From: Dendrocalamus latiflorus
Lineage: Eukaryota > Streptophyta > Magnoliopsida > Poales > Poaceae
Direction of reading: 5' to 3'
DNA length: 64,000 nt
Assembly (NCBI GenBank): GCA_017311315.1
Contig: CM029620.1
Coordinates: 811,787-875,786 of the forward strand
Under the pieces are notes generated by a model. It did no database searches and was not told the DNA's origin. It worked only from the letters and a program-made list of their open reading frames with translations. The translations under genes were made by a program, and so were the position numbers. Shown here piece after piece: positions 21,135 to 32,356 of the stretch. Every line of letters begins with the position of its first letter. Within the stretch, counting starts at the first letter, position 1.

Positions 21135-21372
21135 ATATAAATCTTGGCCGAAAATAGATCTTTCAAATAAGGCCTATAGGCTATTCAGGCAACTGTTATC
21201 AACACAACTCGCACCAGGCGGCTGAAGGGCTTCTCCAATACGACAAGAGCTGCTTCCACAGGAAAGCTTTGAGCTGCTCCCTAAACTTAAGCGGAAACCA
21301 TGTTGGGAAATGGAGATCGCTCGTACCCGGAGGTGGTATGCTCAAGCGCTTTACCGGCACGTCCATGTCCAT
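21135..21372 (-). pseudogene. PDR-type ABCG transporter, second membrane domain exon (copy B)
   Basis: Identical to 117-354. It encodes PPPGTSDLHFPTWFP, KFREQLKAFLWKQ, YWRSPS and, after a one-base loss, RLVRVVLIT. It is the exon upstream of 20837-21014 in the gene. Its upstream side is joined to an LTR, so the linker and nucleotide-binding domain that should precede it are displaced. Confidence 0.75.
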
Positions 21373-22050
21373 CGTGATTTTCAGTATCTTTTTAAAGTTT
21401 TAAAATAAAAATAATTATTTAGAATTTTCTTTCATTAATTAAAGCTTAATTAGACATTTATGAAAATAAAAATATTTAATATAAATAAAATAAACTTTAA
21501 TTAATTCAAAACCTATTTTATTTGAGTTCCTCGTGTTGCAAAGAATTTCTCTATATTTTCGTCATTTTTTCGGAGTTAATTTGCTGTTTATTAGAGCTTA
21601 ATTTAATTTATCCCAATTTCTAGAATTCTGATATTCCAAAATATCCCAACAGTAGTGGGCCGCCTCTCGGATAAATAGTACTATGTGTACTATTCATCTT
21701 CCAGCTCTAGACTCCAGTTCGTTCACAAAACCAACTCCATCTCCCACACCAACATCTTTCTTTCTCGCACTATAAAAGTGCAATCTATCCATGTCAAAAT
21801 ACTCACCTCGATCCCCTCTTCTCAAACTCTAGGGCTTCATCCCCGATTCTGATGCCATCTTGCCAAATCAAGCCTAAGAAGCCAAGCACTGTCAAAGGTC
21901 TGCCTCGCCAAATTTTGTCACCACTGGTGAGCTTTAGCCCGTGCCATCACCACTACAAGATTTTCCTCATCGCGTTCTATGAGGTACTCCCCTCACTTTC
22001 CCTAGAAACTCACTGCAAGTTTGTCGCATGGCCATCTAGGACACCTCGCG
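21373..22050 (+). mobile_element. Plus-strand gypsy LTR, part 1
   Basis: AT-rich U3-like part, TATAAAA at 21771-21777, then R/U5-like sequence. It is interrupted at TCGCG by the minus-strand solo LTR and continues at 30415. The LTR start is missing at the PDR exon. Confidence 0.5.
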
Positions 22051-25000
22051 TGTCAGACCCCAGATTTTACCATCCGGAATCCACTGTGATTTTACTGCAC
22101 TATTCCCTGGATCAGTAGATAGTGCTCACAGTTACAGCAATGAATATCAAAATACATATCATGCGGAAGCGTAAATATGGTAATAGACTTACTCATGGGC
22201 CGATTAGGCCGAAATCAATAAATTGCAGCAGCGGAAGAACGAAGCACACAGGTGGGACCTTCAGGACATGCCCACAGGCAGCCAACTGGAGGTGCGCGAC
22301 CTAGGCCTTGACATCTTCATCTTCTCTGCCAGCTTGTCCAATCTTGTTGCTGAGGCGAGGTGATCTGATTCCTGATTCTGAATTTGTCGCAAAAGCGAGT
22401 GTGAGCACTCCAACCCCGTGCTCCGCGAGCCAATACACAGAATGCAAATAAATAGTATGCATGGCTTAACAAAGGAGAGGCTCGGGTTATTTTATTTGCC
22501 AAAAATCGCTTTTAGTAGCTTTGTCATTATTTAATCATAGTGTTATCGTTACTGCCTATACTCCACCTAACGACTACCATAATCGACTTAATCCACCAAA
22601 ATACACTCTTTTTATTGATTGCTGTCAAAGATTCTAAACAGCGAATGACATCATTTAATCAGTCCATCGATCATGCTCTTTCCATATTGATTGCTATCTA
22701 TGACTCTAAACAGCGATTATCATCAATTATGCAATCCACCAATCATACCTTCGTTGCTGCCTAAATCCCCACATAGCGAGTATCATAACTTATATAATTC
22801 ACTGATCAATTACCGCCTATAACTCCAAACAGCTAGCGACATCATTTATCTAATATCATTTATTTAATCCACCAGTATCCTTTGCATTCTAAATTCTTAA
22901 CAATCCTTTCGTTATTGATCCACAGCCATAATTCTTCAACAATCAATCTTATTTTTCCATTATATATCTCCAACTAATTCATGAGTATACATCCACCAAG
23001 AATATCATTGACCAAGTATACGATTCTCTAGTTTATTTCCACCAAGTATATTATTGATTAGGTCTACGATTCACCAGTATTCATCCACCAGGAATATCAT
23101 TGATCAAGTTTATACTCCAGGAATTGTTATCATACCCCAAACTCCCAAGATTAATTCATCCATCTAGAACTTGTTTAAATCCTATTAATCCCAATATTGT
23201 CAACATCTCCCAAGAATTTATATCAAATATCAGTGTTGTAATCCAACCAATACCCTTGCACTTCCTAATACTCCAAAGATCATATAAATCATCTATCTAG
23301 TCTAGATATCCATTTGGGCTCATTTCTTCCAGAATCCACACTATCGTTTTTTTATAATCGACATGAGTCCACCAATATATTTATGTTTTTACCACAAACT
23401 TCCATCTTCATTACTCCCGACTCTACTTATTTCCTCATATATTTTACTTTGCGAGAAGAGAAAACATTTTACTTTTGCAATATGATACATAAAAATTTCC
23501 TGAGACCTAGCAGTTTTGAACAAAGACATAATGTTCAAAAGAATGCAATAATAATAGCGATCCAGATTCCATCCACCGTTACATGGCATCCGCACCATAT
23601 AGCATCTTTCAGCGTTATAGCCGCTTAACTTAGCACTGGGACGACACCTAGGACAATTCAAATCAGGGCTTTCCACTGCCCTCCACTTTTTCCATTACCA
23701 CCCACAAAGTTCTTGAAATAGAACTATATCTAGTTAAGTTCCCATGTCCGCCCTTGACCGTGGGCACGGCTATTCGAATAGTTTTAGACTCTGCAGAGTT
23801 TGTACACTTTCACCACAAGAGACAATCGACTCGTTGCCCCCACACGATTCCTTAGTCATGTGGTTGAGCAGACCATCACAGTGACTTTTCAAAGTATCTA
23901 GACCCTTTTGTCATCTCACCTTATGGGAAACTGCCCACTTGCGGTGGGTCCCATCTATGCACGGGATGTTCCCCACAGCCACTAACGCAGCCGGGCTCCT
24001 ACTTCCCGCAACGTTAGGACAGCTGGGAAACTTCACCCTCCACTGGTATCCCTTAGGGCCCCCATGCCCGTGCGTATCCACTTTTATCCACTACCAGTGA
24101 GATGAGTCCGGGGTTTCGATAAGTTTACTTAGCCAAGTTGTACTTTACAGACTTGTGATTGTACTGTGTTACGCAGGAGGTCATGACAAGATTCAGTCCT
24201 TAGTGGTATCTGGGCGGTTCTACCACAAACCACACTCTCGTGCACCACTGCACCATACCCCCATCCATCCGCCCAGATAAATAAGCAATTTGAGGTTATT
24301 GGGAATATAAAATAACCATATCCAACATACACCAGTCATTACCACCATGACTGCCCAACCAATTCATCTCATGATTAAAAGTGTTGCTTGGGCGCTCTCG
24401 CGCCCATGAGTATCTAAGCAATACTAAGCATGGCATATAATTACGGACTTATTTTCGAAAGGTTACTATTATAATTTTTGCTAGGGCGATAAGGTTCACA
24501 AATTCAAATATTCCAAAGGGAGTGTAATATTATTCAAGGCAAACAATGGGCATATAACTAGAATATTGAATTTATCATGTATTTGCATATAAAATAACAG
24601 CATGCAATTTGATAATTTAAACCAAAGTAATTTGCAGAAAATGTAGGTTCAACATGATCAAAGTATTGACTCGCCTTGCACGGTTTACCGCGGTCTTGAG
24701 CTCACTCAAAGCTTTCTCATTTGTCGATCTTGAGGTTCGAGTCTTTATCTTTACTTCGATCTCGGCCTTGCTTGCTCTTTGATTCTTCCGGACTCCAATT
24801 TCTAATTACGTGCTAAACAACTGAATTCAATAAAAGCAAATAACTCAAAAGATCCAAATAAATCCGAATAAACTCAATTTATCTTTATTATGAGTTAATA
24901 GGTGATTTGGGTGATTCGAGGCAAGGTCGATGGGGCGCGGAGTATTAACGGAGTCAAACAGAGCTTGAGCAAAGTGGGGAAAATGACAACAGGGGAATCT

Positions 25001-25545
25001 GCCGAGATGGATGTCAAGGAGGATTCAGGACATAGGAATATTCCGCTTCAGCCTGGAGGATGGCTAGGCATAGCCGATAGTAGAATACGCTGACTCGATC
25101 TTTTTATTAATAACTTCTTTTATCATTTTTATATTTATTTAGGAAGTTTCATGAGTCAGGTTAGACCTATGAATCGGTGTACGAGTTTAGCTGAGCATTA
25201 TTTTGTTGATCACTAATACTCAGGGCATATGTTTTAGCTATAATTTAGGGTAATCTTTAATTTAAAGCTTTGCTTTTATAGTTAGACATGATATCCAATA
25301 TCTTGATTAAATTTGGATACTTAACCAAAGTCATCTTTTATTATGCCTTTAATTAATAATTAGATTTTAATTAAATGTTCCAAATTACATTAGTTACTCA
25401 TATATGACATTTAATCTAATATTACATCTTAAGTAATCTTATTTTATATCCCAACCAAATTTATTAGCTTCCCTGGATTAATTCCTAATTTTCCTTAATT
25501 GAAATGGATTAATAAGAGTAAAAATAAAGATAAAAGGTGCAGAGA

Positions 25546-25610
25546 GGGGATTCGAACTCGGATCCTCACAGTGAGAGCCTTCCGCGGCTAGCGCCAGTGA
25601 CCAACTGGGC
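25546..25610 (-). other. tRNA-like module in LTR
   Basis: The minus strand has CAGTTGGTCACTGGCGC (A-box-like) and, about 35 bases on, GAGTTCGAATCCCC (B-box). It cannot fold as a full tRNA cloverleaf by eye. Related modules occur at 54497-54551 and 63132-63198, at corresponding places of related LTRs. Confidence 0.5.
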
Positions 25611-26218
25611 ATCATGGGGTTGGCCGAGCTCGTCCGCATCTGCATCCACGTCCCGCTCCACATCGTCGCCGTGGCTCTCGCCCACGCTCTAGGAGCCACC
25701 TTGCCGACGCCGCGCTCAAGCGCGGCACGCCATACCACCTCGCCTCACTCGGGCCGCCACACCGCTGCATGCATGCGCCGCGTTCTCTGCCGGTTCCTCA
25801 ACCTTGGTGTCGCGTGTTGCGCCATGCCGCACGAAGACACTGGGCAGCACCTCGTCCTCGCGTCCATGGCGCCTCGACACTGTGTCGCCGAGTTGCTCCG
25901 GGCCACGCCGCGCTGTCCGGGGCTGCATGGAGCTGCTGCGCCGTGTGCGTGCATGCGCCGGCTACATGCACGCCTGGCTCGGCCTCACCGCATGGTCATT
26001 GAAGACAGAAAGCCAAGCCTCACCTGAAGGATCCGAGACCTCCTCTTTCTAACCAACCTTCTATTCCTCCCCTTTCTTCAAAATTGCTCAAACAAACTTG
26101 CATGTTGAGAGACCATGTGGAGGTCGCCTCATGGTTGTGATGAGTAATTGACTCTTAATCTAGTGAGATTGAGTTTGGTTTTTGAAGTTTGAGAGGAGAA
26201 TGGGTCTCTCTGTTGGTT

Positions 26219-27720
26219 CCTAAGCCCTTACGACTTGCTTGGCAATAGCCTTACGACCACATTGTTTGTTGTCTTGAGCGGCTGGAAGTGTTACGACCAC
26301 CGCAGCGCATTTTGGCCATGGTCGAAGGGCACCAGAAGAGAGTACGACCGTTGTGGCCGTGGTCGGAAGCCGAAAACCACGTTTACGACCACTTTGGCCG
26401 TGATCGAAAGCCTCTATGACCACATTGGCCATGGTCGGAGGTCGCCAGATAGCTTTACGACGACCTTGGGTGTGAACGGAGAACATCAGAAGAGGTTACG
26501 ACTGGTTTGGTCGTGGTCGGAAGGTTGTACGACCACGTTGTGGCATTTACGACCACTCTGACTGTGGTCGAAGGCCATCGGAAGCAGCTACGACCACGTT
26601 GGGCGTGGTCTGAGGTCGTAAGTCGAATCTACGATTGGTGTGGTCGGAAGTCGGCGCTCGGGCGTACGACCACGTTGAGTAGTCGGCGCCCTACGACCAC
26701 GTTGTGATGCAGTTGGACGGGCGTGAGGAGCGATCGGACGCGGTCCAAATGCAGCGGGACTCGGTCGGAAGTGCTCGGTAACGGTCGGAATCACTCGTAG
26801 CGCGTCAGATGCAGTCTTCTGGGGTCGTAGGCGGTTGGTTGTGCCCGAGATGTTTGAACGTGGTCGTAGACACATGGGAATTGGTCGTATGACCTCTAGG
26901 ATCGACCATGTAAGCTGGGAATCGGTCGTATGGCTTTGTGGTGAAGTCGTAGACCTCGTGCATTTATTGGTTCATCATTTCGATCGGTCAGATGACAGAA
27001 CGACTTGGGATGAGGTCGTAGACTTTGAGCGATAAAGTCGTAGCAATGTTGTGTGCGGTCGTAGGCTCGGTACGACTTGGTGATCTGCTTTACATCTTGG
27101 TAGTTGTAGCGATCAGGTGCAGAAGTCGAAGCCTGTGTGATCGGTGATCCTATGTGACTGATTGGTGGTCGGCTGAGGCCGATTCGACTTGGTGACTGGT
27201 TATGTAGTCGTGGGATCGACTTGGTGGTCGATCGAGCTTTACGACTTGGTGGTCGTAAAGGCTCATGACTTGATGTCTGGCTCTACGACTTGGTAGTCGT
27301 AGGAGTTGATTCGACTTTGTGATCTTAGCGACCAGTCTTGGTAGTAAGTAGTCGTAGCCGCTGTGTGGTAATCGTTGTAAGCTTTCAATGGTCGTAGCTT
27401 GTGTCTTGTTGGTCGTAGCAGCCTAGTGAGTGGTCGTAGGCTGCAGGAAGGCTCTTGTGAGCTGGAGGGTTTCTCTGTTCTGTGCAACAGAGTGGTCGTA
27501 TGGGGTATGGTCCTTATGCAATAATATCGTAGCGGCTAGTGATGGTTGTGGCATGTGTCCGCATGGTCGTAGTGAGCTGTGAGACGGTCGTAACGACATG
27601 TTGTGTGGTCGAAGGAAGCAGGAAAGTGTTCCAGGGCTTCGACCATTTCTTGAGTTGTGCATTCGAGTGGTCGTAGGGGGTTTACGATCAGGTTGTGTGC
27701 TGTGACACTTGTTGGTTGTA
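26219..27720. repeat. TGGTCGTA/TACGACCA palindromic motif field
   Basis: Dozens of TACGACCAC and GTGGTCGTA motifs in alternating orientation at irregular 15-45-bp spacing over 1.5 kb. The same motif fills the copia LTR at 9300-9945, and weaker forms are at 42365-42427 and 44652-45190. Confidence 0.85.
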
Positions 27721-28495
27721 CCGATGGTTTGTCTATTGTCTGGTGCGGTGCTATGTGACGGTTTGCTTGTCTGTGTGGCTGCAGGACTTCGGAGCTATTT
27801 CATGGTGAGGCGTGGGAGGACCGGGACTAGGCACAGGAGGTGTTGAGGTCCAGACGGTTGGAGGCGCCGAAGATGATCGAGGCTGGTGAGGTGGTTGCAA
27901 GTCGAGGAGATGAGGAACCGAAGCTGGAGCTGCCAGAGGACCTTGGAGACAAGTCTTGGTGAGGCTTGGAGTGGTTGGGACTAGACATGGGAGATGTTGA
28001 GGTCCAGAACGACTGGGTGAAGCCGAAGAAGACTTGGGGCTCAAGGTGGTTGCAAGCCAAGGAGATGAGGAACCGGAGCTGGAGCTGCCAGAGGATCTTG
28101 GTGACAGGTCTGGCGAGGCTGGGATGGTCGGGACAAGACGCGGGCGGTGTCGGGGTCCAGAACGACCAGGGGAAGCCGAAGAAGACCTAGTCTTGCGAGG
28201 TGGTTGCAAGCTTGGACGGCGAGGCAGGAGGAAGCTTCCGGGAAGGCAGCGGAGTGGCATTTTGGGGAATGCGGAAAGCTGCAAAGGGAAGCTGTGTCTC
28301 TGCCAATGCACAGGAGTTGTTGGCGCTAACGGGCAAAGCAGTGGAACCGTTGGGTTTAACGGGTAAAGCACTGGAAGCTTGTTTTCGCTAGTGGGTAAAG
28401 CGAGGTGTAAAACCCGGTGTTAGGAGGGGGTTTACGGGTTAGCCCCAGTGTGGACTAATGGATGAATCCATTAGGGTTAGTCTCGGGTGTGAGGC

Positions 28496-28502
28496 TATAA
28501 AA
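28496..28502 (+). promoter_or_regulatory. TATA box of copia LTR
   Basis: GGCTATAAAAGGGAGAGG. The same context (GGCTATAAATAGAGAGG) is in the minus-strand relative at 52653-52660. Confidence 0.6.
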
Positions 28503-30414
28503 GGGAGAGGGGAGGCACGAGTTTGAGTGAGTTGGCCGGCTGGGCCTTGGAGGCAGCCGCCTCTCCCTCCCATGGGAGTCTGTGAGTGTGTTCTTGGGAT
28601 TGTGTGAGAGAGAGAGGATGAGTGGAGAATCCATGTATGAATAATCGAGAAAGAGAGAAAGAGAAGAGGTGTGAGCTCCTCTCTATGCTCTCCGGGCGTA
28701 TCGGGATTCCTTGTACTCCTTGATGATTGGAATGAAAACTCTGAGTTGTGTTCTCTGTCTTGTGTTTGAATGATTTGTTTGCGCTTTCTTTGTTCCTTCG
28801 TTTATCTGTGTTCTTGGCTTTCTGAAATCACAGTGACATGTGGGTTTTACTCCAAGCCATCTTGGCTATTCTAGTCCCACGAGCGGTTCTATTCATCAAC
28901 TCTGGTACTTCTTGCTTTGAGTTGTGTTCTTGGTTTGAGTAGGCCTAGTTTTGATTTGCTCAGAACAGGGAATCTGTCTCAAGGCTATTTGGCCAGTTCA
29001 TTCCCGAGAGCAAGAGTCGAATCGGAGAAGTGTTTGCGTCTCGCGGTCATGCGCCGAGTACATGCTCTGCATTCACTACGACCACGTTGAGACTTTTGTG
29101 CATGAGTCGACCGAATTCTCTGTTTCGGTTTCGAGCACGCCGTTTGTCCAGATCTCAGCAAAGAAGTTTTTCACTGCCTTGGTTTTTCTCTGTCAAAGGA
29201 CGTGAGCAAACATTGTCTAAAGTCTCATACCCGATTTCTTTGTGAATCGCAAGATATTTGGAAATCAAAGCAAGTGGTCATGAGCTCTGGCTTGTCTTGT
29301 TGGTCGTGCGCGCCTTCTCTGTTTTCGGTCATTACTGTGCAGTCTCTTTTGTCGGTCAGATCTCGGGTTTTCAGTGGATCGTCTGTCTTACCGAGTGACT
29401 CGATCGACCACGAGTTGGCGTTCGATTTCTCTGAAACAGACGGTCTATCTCTTTGTCAGATTGATCACGATAGATCCTTTCGACTGCCTTGTTATGTCCT
29501 CGGCCAGCGGCAGTTCTAGTTCGGGTGTCAGTCTGATCTTCTGTTCTCCAGTGAACATTCGATCTTCCTCTTCATAGCTTTGTAGCTATTGGAGAAGAAG
29601 ATTGTGTGAATACTTGGAGATATTTTAAGGCACCATTCACCCCCCTCTGGTTGCCAGTTCGGTCCTACACATGTGAAAACTAATCACAGAATTGGAAAGC
29701 TCTCGAGAGGAGGAATGCTACCATATAACATGCATTGGGTGATTTGAGGTTCTTGATAGGGATTGGAAGGAGAGAAGGTAGAGAAATGGATATGTGCAAA
29801 AAGTGTTTGCTTCATGACTAGAAGTGAGTTTTTGTTGGAGTGAAGAGGTGGCGTGAGAGAGATGAAATGGCTGTGTGCTTTCGGCTGGGAAAAGACAAAT
29901 GACCAGAGTGTCATGATGGGTTGGGAGGTGGCATGGTGTGTTCGGTTGGAAAACAAAAAAAAGGCAGTGAGATGAAAAGGGAGAGAGGAAGAGAGAGAAA
30001 AAAAGACTGGCCCCATATGGAAGTGAGAGAAAAAGGAGAATAGAAGAAAAAGAGAAAATGAAAGGCTCAAGCTAAAATTTCAAAATTTTGAATTTTTCAG
30101 TTTAGTTATTTAAATGCGAGTGTTTACTATTCTTTTAGCCCCTGTTTTTCTTTATCTAGGTAAATTGAATTTCAATTTTTTTTATTTCTATTATTTTATT
30201 ATTATTATTTTTTGTTAGGCTCATTACTTGCATTTTGAAATCACTCCTAGTTATTTACTTGGATACTATTTCTCACTTTATTTATTTGCATGTAACAGAA
30301 CTCAAAAGATTTCAATTAAATTCTCAAAGGAAATTCGAATGCCAACAAAATGCAAGAGAAGTGTTAAAAATTTCACATTTCTGAACATCCGAATTTTTAG
30401 GATGTTACATCGCG

Positions 30415-31414
30415 TTACTATCATCTGGTGAGATTTCTTCAATCCGTCCACATCAAAATGTGTTCTACCTTCCAATATAGCTATCCTCAAAGTTGATTCA
30501 GTTTTCCTTCACCGAGCACCGAGATCAAGCCATCTTTCTGAAATTTGGCCATACCATCTTCACCTCCCATATTCCTCATCACCGGTGAGTCCCAAGCTAC
30601 ACAGTCCACCTCCCTAGCTTCATAGTGCCACGTTCTAGCCCATGCTCATGCTATTTCTCCATGTTCTCCGCCAAAACATCGCCACCCACTATAGCCTGTC
30701 CGTGGCCGCTGCCTAGAGCACCAACCGCATCGCCATCGTGCTTCGTTTACCACGCTGCCACCTTCCACGTGTTCCTCAGATCGCTAGCAACCCATTTTTC
30801 CCATTGGCTCCGCTTCCCGCACCTTCCCTTGCCGACATCACCCCCATCTCTATGCGGATGTCAGCTCCAAAGCTCTCTCTCTCTCACTTAAAAAGGAGGC
30901 CCACATGTCATACCTTTTTCTTTTTCCCTTTTCCAATGAAGGAATATTCTAAGTTTGAACCCCATTCGAACTCCGCTTGATTCGATTCTTCTTCGTAAAT
31001 TCATCTAAAATTGAGATCTATCTTTTGATTCTAGTTTTATTGTTTTTGGATTTTATTTAAATTTATTTGTGTTTTGCTTGTTTTATCTCTCGTGGAATAA
31101 CAGCTTTGGAGGAGCAGAAGCATGACTTGAAGATCAAGAAGTGGTAACTGAGCAAGTTCAAGGCAAGTTATGACCTTTGATCATGTTAAACCTATTATTT
31201 TAAAACTGAGTATTATTATTTTATTTTAAATTATGATGCATTACTAATTTATTACAAACCTTTGTTTTTGGTAGTTACTAACAAATTCTGTTTAAATCCC
31301 TTCTTTCATAATTTGAATGTTATGATTTCATTATCACCATAGGATGGTTAGTTATCTAATGATGCAATATTAGTATCCACCTGAATTGTACATTTAGTAT
31401 GCTTAGCCATGCTT
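30415..31414 (+). mobile_element. Plus-strand gypsy LTR, part 2
   Basis: Continues 21373-22050 after the solo LTR. It contains CAAGGCAAGTTATGACC followed by TTTGATCATGTTAAACC, the same kind of block found in the other gypsy LTRs, and ends at the CACTA element. No gene seen. Confidence 0.5.
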
Positions 31415-31437
31415 CACTACTATAGAAAACCGTGTTA

Positions 31438-31676
31438 CAGACGGTTCAAAAACGTCATCACAAATGGTTTTCTGAACCGTCTGAATTTATGGGTTAGTGA
31501 TAATCGAAGGTTATCACAGACGGTTTTCGAACCGTCTGTGGTGTAAATATCATAGACGGTTTGTAACTAAAAACCGTCTGTGATAGCTGATAATCACAGA
31601 CGGTTTTTACTTAAAAACCGTCTGTGATTATCAACTATCACAGACGGTTTTTAGTTACAAACCGTCTGTGATATTC
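31438..31676. repeat. CACTA left subterminal hairpin repeats
   Basis: Several inverted pairs such as TATCACAGACGGTTTTTAG with its complement. Such repeats bind the TNPA protein in En/Spm elements. Confidence 0.85.
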
Positions 31677-31954
31677 TTTTCTACCCCTAAATCTATTCCT
31701 GTTTATTGGCTAGCCTCAGGAAATGCTAGCCATGCCCTCTGAAACAAGTAGATCAACATGTACATGTATACATACAATTCACATCTCAATTCATTTCACA
31801 AACATAAAACATCCAATTCACATCGCACTTCATTTCACAAACATAAAGCATCCATTTCGCAAATCAATTAATTGAAATGAAATAAAATATCCATTAACAA
31901 ATACACAATTACAAAAGATCTACATTGCATTTGCACTTAGATGGTAACATTGTA

Positions 31955-32157
31955 TTTTTTATTGCTCTATCACATCGGAATCGAGGTCTCGCGAAAGGAA
32001 CAGATCCATAATCAACGAACTTATCAGGCTACACAAGCTATACTTGGATGGTGCATGATTGCCATTCAAGTATTGCTTGTGCAGCTGACAAGTTCGTTGA
32101 TTATGGATCCATTCCTTTCGCGAGACCTCGATTCCGGAGTGATAAGAGCAATAAAAA
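31955..32157. repeat. Long near-perfect inverted repeat (hairpin)
   Basis: Arms of about 95 bp (31955-32050 and 32062-32157) match with roughly nine mismatches and two one-base gaps, around an 11-base loop. The core GGAATCGAGGTCTCGCGAAA is identical in both arms. It lies between the left subterminal repeats and the protease exons, in what would be the 3' untranslated part of the minus-strand gene. Confidence 0.93.
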
Positions 32158-32356
32158 ATCATTGTGCGCAGTGCAACTCTCCTTTTGAGTTTATGACTCG
32201 AGCCAGCAAAAAGTACGCCAACTCTCCTCGAATTCGTGAAAAGTCGCACTGTTTCAATGCAGTTAACGGGATGGACGCAGCTTGTCGATAGGAATATCAA
32301 TGTTCGTATACATATAACGTGATAAGTATGAAGTAATTATGGGAAGATTGACAAAC

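Larger units (their letters stand above)
26103..29669 (+). mobile_element. Copia LTR (Sirevirus-like), nested solo
   Basis: Starts TGTTGAGAGACCATGTGGAG and ends CGGTCCTACA after a TTCACCCCCCTCTGG stretch. It shares start and end with 42275-46337 and, reversed, 51510-53185. It has TATAAAA at 28496-28502. The length of 3.6 kb comes from an expanded 26219-27720 segment. No internal region or clear target duplication is seen. Palindrome-rich LTRs are a known trait of Sireviruses; the lineage is inferred. Confidence 0.65.
22051..30409 (-). mobile_element. Gypsy solo LTR (minus orientation)
   Basis: Starts TGTCAGACCCC (the LTR end) and stops AGGATGTTACA (the LTR start). It is flanked by a perfect 5-bp target duplication TCGCG (22046-22050 and 30410-30414). 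Without the nested copia LTR it is about 4.8 kb. It is homologous in reverse to 51363-58590: for example the CCGTGGGCACGGCTATTCGA block near 23760 and the GACTCGCCTTGCACGG block near 24668 both recur. No internal domain or second LTR is present, so it arose by recombination between LTRs. No gene is seen in it. Confidence 0.85.

Noticed and set aside
25614..26052. GC-rich frames of 70-137 codons
   Set aside because: Inside the solo LTR and not conserved in the opposite-orientation relative.
27751..28371. 206-codon Pro/Ser-rich minus-strand frame
   Set aside because: Inside the copia LTR, antisense to its promoter, with low-complexity residues only.
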